Origin: Nanohaloarchaea archaeon SW_7_43_1
GTDB lineage: Archaea > Nanohalarchaeota > Nanosalinia > Nanosalinales > Nanosalinaceae
Assembly (NCBI GenBank): GCA_003009795.1
Contig: PXPE01000001.1
Location: 248,001-312,000, forward strand
DNA: 64,000 bases
Direction of reading: 5' to 3'
Shown: positions 17,531 to 26,318 of the stretch, in pieces
Layout of the letters: each line of letters begins with the position of its first letter
How positions within the stretch are numbered: position 1 is the stretch's first letter
The notes under the pieces: model-generated
What the model was told of the DNA's origin: nothing
What the model saw: the letters and a program-made list of their open reading frames with translations, nothing else
Database searches by the model: none
Program-made: the position numbers and the translations under genes

Positions 17531-18952
17531 ATGAGGAAAACCCTAGTTGTTTTTTCTTTTATTGTAGCGGTTGCGGGTTTTGTCTCCTCCCAACCGGTAG
17601 ATAATCCGGCGTCAGTCTATGGAAATATTTCTCTAGATGGAGGAGATATCTCAGACTCCAGCTTTGCCGACGCAACCATTCAAGTAAGAGATGGAGATGA
17701 AGTGTTTGATTCTATGAGTTTTAATGATGCGAGTTTTGGTGGTCCGGATGCTGGAGATGGAAAGCTTCTGGTACCTGCTGGAGTTAATGTCTCCCTTTAC
17801 ATTGGTGGAATAAAAACCCAGAATCAATATAACTTTGAGCAGGGCATCGAAAGCGTCTCAGTTGAACTCTCCCCTGGAAAAAGTATTTCGGCAAGAAGCG
17901 AGAAAGAATCAAGTCAGCAGAAAGCTTCAGTACCTGAGAATTTGCAAAACGAAAACGAATTCAGATCGGTAAAAGCAGATCTGAGCAAACCCGTTGAGGG
18001 AGGCTTTGATGTTACTTTAGATGCTGATATCCCTGAACTAGATGATTACGAGATCAAATCTAAAGCTAAGATAAATCCAGCAGGTTTCGGTAATTCAGAT
18101 GTAGAGGATGGAGAGGTTAGCTTCAAGGTCTCAAATAATGAGTTTGGTTCTAGTTCTCAAGTATATATCTTCCACTATGAGGGCGGTGAGTGGAACAAAC
18201 TTGATACATCAATTAAATCCGAGCAAGAGGATTACACTGTGTTTTCAGCCCCTGTTGAATCTTTCTCACCTTACTCAGTAGCGACAGATACAGAGAATCC
18301 ATCGGCAGATATCGCTTACGATCCTTCGAATCCGGAGCCCAGTGAGGATATAGATTTCAATGCTTCAGATTCAACCGACAATGTTGAGATCACAAGCTAC
18401 AATTGGGACTTAGACGACGGCAGTTCTGCTTCAGGAGAATCAGTCACTCATTCCTTTGAAGACGTAGGAAGTTACTTAGTTGAATTGACTGTCGAAGACT
18501 CGTCTGGAAATGAAGATACGGATACGGTTGAGATAGAAGTTGAAGAATCCCCGAACACGACAGATAATTCTACCGACAACTCTGCAAGTGGTGCCCAGCA
18601 ACAGGATAACATTGAACAGCAGTCAAATAATTCAACTGATCAAACTGGAGATGATCAGCAGTCTGATGCCCAGACTCAGAATCAAACAGATCCTGAAGAT
18701 GATACCACAGGTGAGTCAGATACCGATACTCAGCAACAGGATGATTCCCCATCAACTAACGGAGGAATTACCGGTCAATTCACGGGCTCGCCTGGAGCGC
18801 TGGGAGGAGTTCTGCTTATTTTGATTGTTTTGATTGTAGCTGCCTTGGAGTATACGGGTAGAACAGACGTTAAGGAATCAGTTAGAGAACTTACTCAATC
18901 AATTAGCTCAAATGATGAAGAAACTGAGAACACTGATTACAGCTTCAATTGA
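17531..18952 (+). CDS. Surface protein: PGF-pre-PGF and PKD domains, C-terminal anchor
   Basis: A 473-residue protein with signal peptide (residues 1-20, cleavage near SSQ), a PGF-pre-PGF-like domain (about 145-250, with VYIFHYEGGEWNKLDT), one PKD domain (about 255-340, YNWDLDDGSSASGE...TVTHSFEDVGSYLVELTV type), a Thr/Asn/Gln/Ser-rich stalk probably extending through the cell wall, a membrane helix (about 425-443) and a charged cytosolic tail of about 30 residues. There is no PGF-CTERM tripeptide. It starts 13 bases after the beta-helix gene with a GAGGTGAT ribosome-binding site, so the two are one operon. Probably an adhesin or surface-anchoring protein. Confidence 0.8.
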   Translation: MRKTLVVFSFIVAVAGFVSSQPVDNPASVYGNISLDGGDISDSSFADATIQVRDGDEVFDSMSFNDASFGGPDAGDGKLLVPAGVNVSLYIGGIKTQNQYNFEQGIESVSVELSPGKSISARSEKESSQQKASVPENLQNENEFRSVKADLSKPVEGGFDVTLDADIPELDDYEIKSKAKINPAGFGNSDVEDGEVSFKVSNNEFGSSSQVYIFHYEGGEWNKLDTSIKSEQEDYTVFSAPVESFSPYSVATDTENPSADIAYDPSNPEPSEDIDFNASDSTDNVEITSYNWDLDDGSSASGESVTHSFEDVGSYLVELTVEDSSGNEDTDTVEIEVEESPNTTDNSTDNSASGAQQQDNIEQQSNNSTDQTGDDQQSDAQTQNQTDPEDDTTGESDTDTQQQDDSPSTNGGITGQFTGSPGALGGVLLILIVLIVAALEYTGRTDVKESVRELTQSISSNDEETENTDYSFN

Positions 18953-19424
18953 GTCTTTCGTGCTCAACGAAAGAGAATTCATTTTTTTCTTCTCTTTCTG
19001 TTTCTCTCCATTTTTCTTCGTTCCACTCCGGGAAGTAGGTATCTCCTTCGTATTCTCCTTTTATTTCGGTTAGGATCATCTTGTCTGTTTGTTCAAGACT
19101 TTGCTCGTAGACTCCTTCCCCTCCAATAATGAATACCTTCTCATTGTTAGCTCTCACCCAAGCCTCATCGAGACTGTTCGCTACAGTTACACTCTCACTT
19201 TGTGGAGAAAAATCTGATCTTGTCAAGACTATGTTCTGGCGGTCCGGCAATGGCTTGAAGCTGTCCGGAAGAGACTGAAACGTTTTCCTGCCCATGATAA
19301 CAGTGTTTCCTGTTGTCTTCTGTTTAAAATGCTTCATATCTTCGGAATAATGCCAGGGTATATCGCCATCTTTACCTATTACATTGTTTTCCGCGACCGC
19401 TGCTATGATTATCTTCTCCATCAT
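18945..19424 (-). CDS. folA: Dihydrofolate reductase
   Basis: A 159-residue DHFR that reduces dihydrofolate to tetrahydrofolate with NADPH. The N-terminal IIAAVAENNVIGKDGDIPWH strand-loop, the catalytic acidic residue region EDMKHFKQKT, VIMGRKTFQSLP and the late IIGGEGVYEQSL motif are all present. Length is normal. It is the last gene of a thyA - unknown - folA operon and lies 2 bases after the middle gene. The pairing with thymidylate synthase is functional: ThyA oxidises methylene-tetrahydrofolate to dihydrofolate, which this enzyme recycles. Its stop overlaps the convergent surface-protein gene by 8 bases. Confidence 0.92.
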   Translation of the reverse strand: MMEKIIIAAVAENNVIGKDGDIPWHYSEDMKHFKQKTTGNTVIMGRKTFQSLPDSFKPLPDRQNIVLTRSDFSPQSESVTVANSLDEAWVRANNEKVFIIGGEGVYEQSLEQTDKMILTEIKGEYEGDTYFPEWNEEKWRETEREEKNEFSFVEHERLN

Positions 19425-19426
19425 CC

Positions 19427-19894
19427 TTAATCCTCTTTTACGAAAACTATCCTATCTCCGTCGTAAGTCACGGTTTCCTCTGATTTCAGGTAATCGGTTA
19501 ATTTACCTACTTTTGAGGCTCTGGACACAGTTGAAGCATTTTCCAGTTCTTCTGATACGATTTTGCTTATCTCGGTTTGATCTATTTCTCCTTCCTCCTC
19601 TAGGTATTCGAGAACAGAATCTCTCATCTGTTCTTCTTCTCTATAGAAATTGATTCCATGATCTAAAGTATTTCCTTCTACACTGTACTTTCCAGGATGA
19701 ACGTCAATCTTCTCTATTTCATATGAATCTTCTTCGGAGGCTTGAGTGAGTATTCTACCACAGAATGTACTCGGATGACCGGTTGCTTCAGCAACATGGG
19801 TTGATCGGAAAGGATCCTTATCCAAATTCTCTATAACAGGTTTAATTTCTTCCTCGTATAGCCGATCCATTGATTTTTCTTCAGTTTCTTTCAT
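19427..19894 (-). CDS. Hypothetical protein in the thyA-folA operon, possible winged helix
   Basis: A 155-residue acidic protein whose ATG overlaps the thyA stop by four bases (ATGA) and whose end is 2 bases from folA, so translation is coupled. The N-terminal part PFRSTHVAEATGHPSTFCGRILTQAS and the C-terminal EEGEIDQTEISKIVSEEL...VSRASKVGKLTDYLKSEETVTYDGDRIVF look like two small helix-turn-helix units, the second ending in a beta-wing. That suggests a DNA-binding or adaptor protein, possibly regulating the operon; this is inference. A second in-frame ATG eight codons in is an alternative start. Confidence 0.55.
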   Translation of the reverse strand: MKETEEKSMDRLYEEEIKPVIENLDKDPFRSTHVAEATGHPSTFCGRILTQASEEDSYEIEKIDVHPGKYSVEGNTLDHGINFYREEEQMRDSVLEYLEEEGEIDQTEISKIVSEELENASTVSRASKVGKLTDYLKSEETVTYDGDRIVFVKED

Positions 19895-20910
19895 TCTGCG
19901 ATCCCGAATTTGATTCCTTCATGAGGTTTGTAGTTTTTGAGTTGGAAGTCATCATGTTTCATTTCATCTATTGGTTTGTCCGGAACTTCCATTTCCGGTC
20001 TTTCACGTGGTTCACGGGAAAGCTGTTTCAACAACCCGGGTATGTGATCTTTTTTCTCTTCTCCTTCATTTTCTTCCGGTGCATTCTCCAGTATCCAGTC
20101 TCTGACTTCCAGATAGTCTTGTCTATCCTCGCATTTACTGACTCTATCTTTCAGTTCTTCCAAGTTGTTTCCATACCATTTACCTCTCTCTTCCGTCCCG
20201 CAGTAGATGTGTGCGTCTACGATTGTATGTGCGAACTCGCCGAGCTCAAGATCGGTCTGTTTCGCAATCATTCTCGTAATCAAGGAGTATGCAGCAATAT
20301 TGAAAGGTATTCCAAGCGCTGTATCACCGGATCGCTGTGTCAGATGAGTATTCAGTTTTCCGTCCTGAACATTGAATACAAAGCTGAAGTGACACGGCGG
20401 AAGCTTTGATACTGTAGCATTAGCGGGGTGCCATGCATTCACAACTATTCTTCGGGACTTCGGATTCTCGTTTAACTGATCAATAACGTACTGTATCTGG
20501 TCGAAAGTAAGAGCGCCATCTTCTTCCTCATCTACCCATCTGTGATCATCTTCTTCTGACCACGTCTCTCCAGGAAGATGAGAATTTTCATCTGGAACCG
20601 GGAATCTTCTCCAGAATCTGCCATAAGCGGTCTCCAGTTTTCCTTCCTCATCAGCCCAGGCATCCCAGATCTTCGTCTCCTCTCTGAGGTTCTTGATGTG
20701 TTCTTCTCCTGAGAAATACCATAGGAGTTCATGGATAAGGGAGTTCCACCGGTATCCGGACATGTCTTTAGTTGTCACCAGTGGAAATCCTTGCGATAGA
20801 TCGATTCTGTAGAACTGGCTGAAAGTCGAGATGGTGTCTACGGAGGTTCTGTTTGGCTTATAGTTTGCGTTTTCAAGTATGTTTTTGACAAGGTTCTGGT
20901 ACTTCTCCAT
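19891..20910 (-). CDS. thyA: Thymidylate synthase (ThyA type)
   Basis: A 339-residue enzyme that methylates dUMP to dTMP using methylene-tetrahydrofolate. The dUMP phosphate-binding Arg is in PNRTSVDTIS (19-28), the catalytic Cys173 in LPPCHFSF, and THLTQRSGDTALGIPFNIAAY and AHIYCGTEE follow. The His that usually precedes the second half of the active site is present. It is longer than E. coli ThyA (264) because of two acidic insertions (about 106-131 and 265-290), a pattern common in halophile proteins. First gene of the thyA-unknown-folA operon. Confidence 0.93.
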   Translation of the reverse strand: MEKYQNLVKNILENANYKPNRTSVDTISTFSQFYRIDLSQGFPLVTTKDMSGYRWNSLIHELLWYFSGEEHIKNLREETKIWDAWADEEGKLETAYGRFWRRFPVPDENSHLPGETWSEEDDHRWVDEEEDGALTFDQIQYVIDQLNENPKSRRIVVNAWHPANATVSKLPPCHFSFVFNVQDGKLNTHLTQRSGDTALGIPFNIAAYSLITRMIAKQTDLELGEFAHTIVDAHIYCGTEERGKWYGNNLEELKDRVSKCEDRQDYLEVRDWILENAPEENEGEEKKDHIPGLLKQLSREPRERPEMEVPDKPIDEMKHDDFQLKNYKPHEGIKFGIAE

Positions 20911-21011
20911 AGGTAATCATTATACCCTGAGATTCAAATTATCTTGTCTTTCCGTAAACCAAATTTTATCCTAACCGCTAGGTAACAAATATAAAGGTTT
21001 CGGGTAAAATC

Positions 21012-21896
21012 ATGGGCGTGGATTACACGGATTCGTTAGAGGAACTAGGAGAGACACGATGGACACTCCTCGTTGGAACTCCTGAAACAAAGAACCTAAT
21101 TGAAACTTATACACATGAATTAGGTAACCATCAGGCAAAGCTCGATGGATACAGACAATTCGCAGAGGAAAAGGATAACTTGGAAAAATTCAATGGACTG
21201 GCGAGTGACATTCAAGGCGATGAAGAAATGATGGCCGAATTCTTGGAGAATCTAGAACAGGTAAGAAAACCTGCTTCGAGAAGAGGCTTGCTGCTTGAAT
21301 CAACCGTAGAAGATATTTCGAACTTCAAAGGATATTTTGAAGGCCAGGCCGGTGTCTGCGCTGACTCGGTAATAGATATCTCAACAGATATACTTGATTA
21401 CCAGAAAAGGCTTGGGGGCATACCCGCTAGAGAATCGATCGAAGTCCAGGAATTACTTGAACCCGGTAAAAATATCGTAGAATCATGTAGTACCGATCTT
21501 GAGTTCAACGGACACGAGAAAGGAAAACTGGCGGCGGATTACGGTGCAAGAATTATAACTTGGACTTTAGCCAAGAACTGGAAAGACCATGCTGACAGAC
21601 TCGGAGCTGACCATCTTAATTCTGAAATAACCAGAGACAATGGTTTTTATGAAATAAATCTTTGGGACGATGGAAAGGGATTGTTCGAAAAACATTCAAC
21701 TAAAGAGCAAAGAGAGCAATGGGCCGAAAAACTTTTCCAGAACAAGGACGGCGGTCATGGTCTTTCAACAGCGACTAAAATAGCGGATTTATATGATGGC
21801 TCAATCCAATACACAGAAGAGAAATTAGAGGAGAAAGGATTTGGAGTAAAGCTGAGGCTTCCTGTCTATCAAAACTCTACTTCCGATCCCTCGTAA
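21012..21896 (+). CDS. Soluble histidine-kinase-like ATPase
   Basis: A 294-residue cytosolic protein with the layout of a minimal sensor kinase. An H-box-like THELGNHQAKL (33-43, His35) is followed by helices that could dimerise. A C-terminal HATPase domain shows an N-box region around 174-192, a G1 box DDGKG (219-223) and a G2 box GGHGLS (247-252), ending in the usual FGVKLRLP strand. There is no membrane segment, PAS or GAF domain, and no response regulator nearby. The N-box asparagine is poorly conserved, so activity is uncertain. The 3' end overlaps the convergent glyA gene by 28 bases. It may sense a soluble partner through the region between the two domains. Confidence 0.65.
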   Translation: MGVDYTDSLEELGETRWTLLVGTPETKNLIETYTHELGNHQAKLDGYRQFAEEKDNLEKFNGLASDIQGDEEMMAEFLENLEQVRKPASRRGLLLESTVEDISNFKGYFEGQAGVCADSVIDISTDILDYQKRLGGIPARESIEVQELLEPGKNIVESCSTDLEFNGHEKGKLAADYGARIITWTLAKNWKDHADRLGADHLNSEITRDNGFYEINLWDDGKGLFEKHSTKEQREQWAEKLFQNKDGGHGLSTATKIADLYDGSIQYTEEKLEEKGFGVKLRLPVYQNSTSDPS

Positions 21897-23131
21897 AGCG
21901 GATACCTTTCTAATAGTTCTGATACCCTCTGTCTAATTTCTTCACCCAAATTCTTGTCCTCAGGATTCTCAATTCTATCACCGATTACTTCTCCGATCTC
22001 TCTGAGCTCATCTTCCTTCATTCCACGTGTGGTAAGGGCCGGTGTTCCGATTCTAATTCCGGAAGTTACCATCGGTGGCTCAGGATCATAAGGCACAGCG
22101 TTTTTATTGGCAACTATATTTACATCCTCGAGAGCTTTTTCTGCCTTTTTCCCGTTTATATCCTCATCTCTTAGATCAACCAGCACTAGATGATTGTCTG
22201 TTCCTCCAGATACAAGATTCAATCCCTGTGATTGAAGTCCTTCTGCCAGGGCTTCAGTATTTTTGTTTATTTGTTTCGCATAGTCTTCGAACTCTGGTTT
22301 CATCGCTTCCTTGAAACATACTGCTTTCCCGGCTATCTGATGCATAAGCGGACCTCCCTGTGAGTAAGGGAAAACTGCGCTGTCGACATCATCGGCATAT
22401 TCTTCCTTACAGAGTATCATCCCGCCCCTAGCGCCTCTGATCGATTTATGGGTGGTGGTAGTTACTATATCACAGTGCGGGAATGGAGAAGGATGTTCTC
22501 CAGCCGCCACCAGACCTGAAATATGTGCTATATCCGCCATCAGCATCGCATCTACCTCATCCGCGACCTCCCGGAACATTTCAAAGTCAACTTCTCTTGG
22601 GTAAGCTGAGTACCCGCAGACGATAAGTTCTGGGTCATGTTCTTTTGCTGCTTCCATTATATCCTCTTTCTCAAATCTTCCTGTTTCCTTACTTATTGGA
22701 TATGTTCCAAAGTCAAACATGTCACCGGATATGCTGACACTGTGTCCATGAGATAAGTGTCCGCCATGTGATAGAACAGGGCCGAGTATCTTACCATCTT
22801 GTCCGACAAACTTGCCGTAGATCCCTATGTTCGCTGTAGTACCTGAATGAGGCTGGACATTGGCGTGATCTGCATTGAATATTTCACATGCACGGTTCCT
22901 GGCCAGGTTTTCGACTTTATCATGGTATTCACATCCTGCATAGTATCTTTTACCAGGGTATCCTTCGGCATACTTGTTCGTCAAAACTGAACCTTGAGCC
23001 TCTAGAATCTGTTTGGGCACAAAATTTTCGGAAGCGATCATCTCCAGTGACTCACTTTCCTGCCTCTCAATTTCGTTTTTTAGTGCTTTGTAGACTTCGG
23101 GATCTGCCTCAGAAAGATCTCGGTGCTCCAT
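21869..23131 (-). CDS. glyA: Serine hydroxymethyltransferase
   Basis: A 420-residue PLP enzyme that transfers the serine hydroxymethyl group to tetrahydrofolate, producing glycine and the methylene-tetrahydrofolate used by ThyA. The PLP lysine is Lys229 in TTTTHKSIRGARGG. Other family sites visible are EMIASENF (29-36), YAEGYPGKRYYAG (54-66), PHSGTTAN (94-101), and MADIAHISGLVAAGEHPSP. Length is normal and the N-terminus is intact. Lying within 1 kb of the thyA-folA operon, it completes the thymidylate cycle. Confidence 0.93.
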   Translation of the reverse strand: MEHRDLSEADPEVYKALKNEIERQESESLEMIASENFVPKQILEAQGSVLTNKYAEGYPGKRYYAGCEYHDKVENLARNRACEIFNADHANVQPHSGTTANIGIYGKFVGQDGKILGPVLSHGGHLSHGHSVSISGDMFDFGTYPISKETGRFEKEDIMEAAKEHDPELIVCGYSAYPREVDFEMFREVADEVDAMLMADIAHISGLVAAGEHPSPFPHCDIVTTTTHKSIRGARGGMILCKEEYADDVDSAVFPYSQGGPLMHQIAGKAVCFKEAMKPEFEDYAKQINKNTEALAEGLQSQGLNLVSGGTDNHLVLVDLRDEDINGKKAEKALEDVNIVANKNAVPYDPEPPMVTSGIRIGTPALTTRGMKEDELREIGEVIGDRIENPEDKNLGEEIRQRVSELLERYPLYEGSEVEF

Positions 23132-23189
23132 ATAATCATTTGTTCATTTTAGACTCAAGTGTCTTTCGATTCAATATCGAAACTGTTTT

Positions 23190-23837
23190 TCACCTTCTCA
23201 GGTACATTTCGACGATTATCTGGAGGATCTGTACGAAGACACCCATGAAGGCTACGTAGATTCCGACTGCGTTCAGATATACTCTACTAGATGTTTCCTT
23301 CATCTCCCAGATCTGGTAGATCAGGTATGTTATGAAGCCGGCGAGAGCCAGTAAGAAAGCTCCTGCGAGAACCACAGGTGTTAGACTGCCTACGAACGCT
23401 AATCCCATAACTCCTAGGAACATGTAGCTGGAGTATTTTCCCCAGTCGCTGAAGTCATGGTTTGTTCCATACACCACTATTCCGCTGAGAACTGTGATTC
23501 CTGCCGTGACAAGCCCGGTTATTCCGAGTACAACTGCATGAGCGCTCTGTGGTAGGAAACCTATTATTCCGGCGCCGAAGACCCCGTATGCAGCCTGAAG
23601 TATAACTGTACCTAGAACTGCTTTCTTGTCTGAATCATTTTTTATTCCGTTTCGCGCCAGGTAGGATCCTCCGGTTATCAGGGCACCGAATACAAGTACT
23701 CCTACTATGGGTATGCTGAAAGCCAGGTTGGCGAACTGTCTGGCAGGTGTTAGGGCAAGTAAAGCTATCAATGCTATGTTTGAAACTACTAAACCGGTGC
23801 TCAGACCAATACTCTTGATTTCTTCAGATTCTAGCAT
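23190..23837 (-). CDS. Seven-helix membrane protein, Bax inhibitor-1-like
   Basis: A 215-residue protein made of about seven hydrophobic helices with short loops. The spacing, the ITYLIYQIWEMK segment and the C-terminal YLNAVGIYVAFMGVFVQILQII helix resemble BI-1/YccA (UPF0005) proteins, whose last helices read DTQ...ALSLYLDFINLF. The pH-sensing di-aspartyl signature is not obvious, so the family call is tentative. It lies between glyA and the divergent tmk. If BI-1, it would be a cation-leak channel of the cytoplasmic membrane. Confidence 0.5.
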   Translation of the reverse strand: MLESEEIKSIGLSTGLVVSNIALIALLALTPARQFANLAFSIPIVGVLVFGALITGGSYLARNGIKNDSDKKAVLGTVILQAAYGVFGAGIIGFLPQSAHAVVLGITGLVTAGITVLSGIVVYGTNHDFSDWGKYSSYMFLGVMGLAFVGSLTPVVLAGAFLLALAGFITYLIYQIWEMKETSSRVYLNAVGIYVAFMGVFVQILQIIVEMYLRR

Positions 23838-23893
23838 ATGACTTTATTCTAGTTCCACTTTTTTCAACTATTGGATAGGATACAAATAGATTC

Positions 23894-24502
23894 GTGGATG
23901 AAAATTTGGGTGTGAAGGAACGTGATTACCCCGGTACTTTCATTGTCGTAGAAGGAGCCGACGGAGCTGGTACAACAACACAGTCAAAGAAACTTGCTGA
24001 GAAACTTGAGGCAGAATGGACTTTTGAACCTACAGATAAGAGGATAGGGGTTAAAGTCGATGAGATGATTTCATCGGAGGATCACTCTCCGGAGACAGTT
24101 GCTCTAGGATTCGCAGCTGATAGAATGGCACATCTTGAAGACAGAGTGATTCCATGGCTAAAAGAAGGTAAAACAGTAGTATCTGACCGCTACTATCATT
24201 CCTCACTTGTTTACCAGCCGGTGATGGGAGCTGACAGGGAATGGATCGATGGACTGAATAAAGAGACTTTGAAACCCGATCTCACTTTTATTCTCGATAT
24301 ATCTGCGGAAATAGGTATGGAAAGAGTAGATGAAAGAGGACGTGACGGCAATATCTTTGAGGATCTAAGCTTTCAGGAGAAAGTTGTCAAACGGTACCGG
24401 AGACTTGAGAACGAGTCAACAATTCTTGTTGATGCCTCAAATTCTGAGGAGGAAGTATTCAAAGAGATTAATTCCCGTGTCGAACAGAATATCGATCTAT
24501 GA
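23894..24502 (+). CDS. tmk: Thymidylate kinase
   Basis: A 202-residue kinase that phosphorylates dTMP to dTDP. The P-loop region reads FIVVEGADGAGTTTQ (16-30). The dTMP site DRYYHSSLVYQ follows at about 97-107, and the lid is RGRDGNIFE. One oddity stands out: in the Walker A sequence GADGAGTT the usual lysine is a threonine (Thr27; codons GGT ACA ACA ACA), while everything else is intact. A similar GTTTQ form may occur in other lineages, so the enzyme may still be active. The start is GTG. It continues the dTMP pathway encoded beside it. Confidence 0.85.
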   Translation: MDENLGVKERDYPGTFIVVEGADGAGTTTQSKKLAEKLEAEWTFEPTDKRIGVKVDEMISSEDHSPETVALGFAADRMAHLEDRVIPWLKEGKTVVSDRYYHSSLVYQPVMGADREWIDGLNKETLKPDLTFILDISAEIGMERVDERGRDGNIFEDLSFQEKVVKRYRRLENESTILVDASNSEEEVFKEINSRVEQNIDL

Positions 24503-24561
24503 GCAATGCATTCTTGTTATCAGATACTTTATCCAGTATCCGTAAAATACCGGGAATGACG

Positions 24562-24569
24562 TTTTTAAC
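24562..24569 (+). promoter_or_regulatory. TATA box for the M32 carboxypeptidase gene
   Basis: TTTTTAAC, 36 bases upstream of the ATG. At -31 it predicts transcription from about 24593, a 5-base leader. Confidence 0.45.
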
Positions 24570-24597
24570 GAGGTACAGTAACTTCAATTAGGAACCA

Positions 24598-26181
24598 ATG
24601 CATAAAGTTTTTAGATTAATAATGGAGAGACTGAGAAGTATGTTTCGAAGCCCTGAAGAGAAGATGCTTGAAGAAAGAGAAGAGATTGGAAGACTAAAGG
24701 TTGCCCAAGAATTACTCCGTTCGGAAAAGGCTTCAGGTCCTGGGATCAGACCTAAAGGTGATGATCAGCTTCTCCAACTTCTCAGTGATGATCTGGAAGA
24801 TGTTTTACAGAGTTATTCTCAGGAAGTCAGAAAGTTTGAAGACATAGTGGAGAAAGTTCATCTAGACGACCTGGATAGTTCCCTTTCTGAAGATGAGGAG
24901 GATAACATAAGACATGCTGTTAGAGAGTACAGAAATGACTCTGAAATCCCACAGACTGTAAGAGAACTGGTTGATGGGGAAAACGGATTAAGAAGCAAAT
25001 GGGGCGAAGCCACAGAACTTGAAGATGTTGAGGAAGAGTTCACAGATCTGGTATACGCTCTCAGAGATTTCTCGGGTCAGAACTATGGAGAAGTTCTGAA
25101 CATATGGGAGCCGAATGTCGAACAGGAAAAAATTGATAGTCTGATGGCGGAAGTGAAATCTGAGTCAATATCAATACTTGAGGATATTTCTAATGAAGAA
25201 ATTGAGGAACTCTGGAATAAGACAGGAGCTAAAGTTGATGAATCTGAAAGCCTGAATGAAGTTACCGGAAGCTCAGCTGCAATCCATGAATTCCTGGCGA
25301 ATTACATGCTTTCCGGCAACCCTATGAGAATGCCTGTCAGAATCGCTGAAAGCGGAATGGAATACGGTAACCCGTTGATGGCCCCGCTTCAAACCACCGA
25401 TCAATCTTTCTGGGCGAAAAGCCTGGATACAACCGCTCATGAATTCGGTCATACATTCGGGAGGCAGAATCTTTCAGAACAACACATGTACCTGCCTTTA
25501 GGAGAGCCTCCTTCCGAAGCAGTTGATGAAGGAAGCGCCCGGTTCTACCAGAACCACATTTTCAGATCAAAAGAATTCCTCGAGTTCCTATCCGAAGGAA
25601 GTAATGACAGTCCTAAGGGTTTCCTGAAAAATCATGGAGTACCGGATTTTGAGGCAGAAAACCTTTATGCCTGGTTCAACGCTATTGAACCTGAGAACAC
25701 GAAAAGAGTATCCGCTGACCCAATTACGTATCCGCTTCACGTAGCAGTGAGGTACGAACTGGAGAAAGAACTTATTGAATCAGACAGGTCTGTGGAAGAA
25801 CTGGTGGATAATCTGCATGAAAATTGGGAAGATAAAATGCAGGAATACATCGGCGATCACATTGGTATTGAGTACGATCTGGATGAGTCTGAAACTATTC
25901 TCCAGGATGTCCATTGGGGGAAAGGCAAGTTCGGTTACTTCCCCAATTACACGCTCGGAGATGTAATGGCGGCGAACTGGCGTCAAAAAATGAATGATGA
26001 CCTGGAAAGAAATGTATCAGAGTATGCGAATACAGCCGACTTGGATTCGATCAACAACTGTATCTCCGAGAATATCTGGCAACATGGTAAAGCAGTTTGG
26101 GAAAGAAGCGATTATACTGATCTGGAAACTGATGCCTACATCGAACATTTAAGATCCAAGGCCTCCGGATTATACAAGTAA
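24598..26181 (+). CDS. M32-family metallocarboxypeptidase
   Basis: A 527-residue soluble zinc carboxypeptidase of the Taq type, which trims C-terminal residues from peptides. The zinc helix HEFGH is at 281-285 and the third ligand Glu311 lies in VDEGSARFYQNHIFRS, the counterpart of the M32 GIHESQSRxWEN motif. Downstream, SADPITYPLHVAVRYELE and VHWGKGKFGYFPNYTLGDVMAANW closely parallel the M32 motifs DEVTYNLHI and WSxGxFGYFPTYTLGN. The first 100 residues are a divergent charged helical region. Length is usual for M32 (about 500). It has its own TATA box and is followed within 3 bases by a tRNA-Pro gene. Confidence 0.88.
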   Translation: MHKVFRLIMERLRSMFRSPEEKMLEEREEIGRLKVAQELLRSEKASGPGIRPKGDDQLLQLLSDDLEDVLQSYSQEVRKFEDIVEKVHLDDLDSSLSEDEEDNIRHAVREYRNDSEIPQTVRELVDGENGLRSKWGEATELEDVEEEFTDLVYALRDFSGQNYGEVLNIWEPNVEQEKIDSLMAEVKSESISILEDISNEEIEELWNKTGAKVDESESLNEVTGSSAAIHEFLANYMLSGNPMRMPVRIAESGMEYGNPLMAPLQTTDQSFWAKSLDTTAHEFGHTFGRQNLSEQHMYLPLGEPPSEAVDEGSARFYQNHIFRSKEFLEFLSEGSNDSPKGFLKNHGVPDFEAENLYAWFNAIEPENTKRVSADPITYPLHVAVRYELEKELIESDRSVEELVDNLHENWEDKMQEYIGDHIGIEYDLDESETILQDVHWGKGKFGYFPNYTLGDVMAANWRQKMNDDLERNVSEYANTADLDSINNCISENIWQHGKAVWERSDYTDLETDAYIEHLRSKASGLYK

Positions 26182-26183
26182 TT

Positions 26184-26256
26184 GGCGGGGTGGTTTAGCG
26201 GACTATAATCGTACAGTGGGGCTGTACGGACCCGAGTTCAAATCTCGGCCCTGCCA
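26184..26256 (+). tRNA. tRNA-Pro (anticodon GGG)
   Basis: A full cloverleaf can be drawn: acceptor GGCGGGG/CCCTGCC with one G-U pair, D-arm with AGCGGA loop, anticodon stem GTACA/TGTAC with loop GTGGGGC (T33, anticodon GGG), a 4-base variable loop, and T-arm CCGAG-TTCAAAT-CTCGG. Discriminator A. CCA is not encoded and there is no intron. It starts directly after the carboxypeptidase stop. Confidence 0.9.
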
Positions 26257-26318
26257 AATTAGAATGTAAACTCTGTAGTCTTCAATTTAAGGGTCTTTGC
26301 CACCGGCTACTATTTTGC

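Noticed and set aside
19870-20409. A 179-codon plus-strand frame opposite thyA.
   Set aside because: Phe- and Cys-rich translation with no signature, fully antisense to the intact thymidylate synthase.
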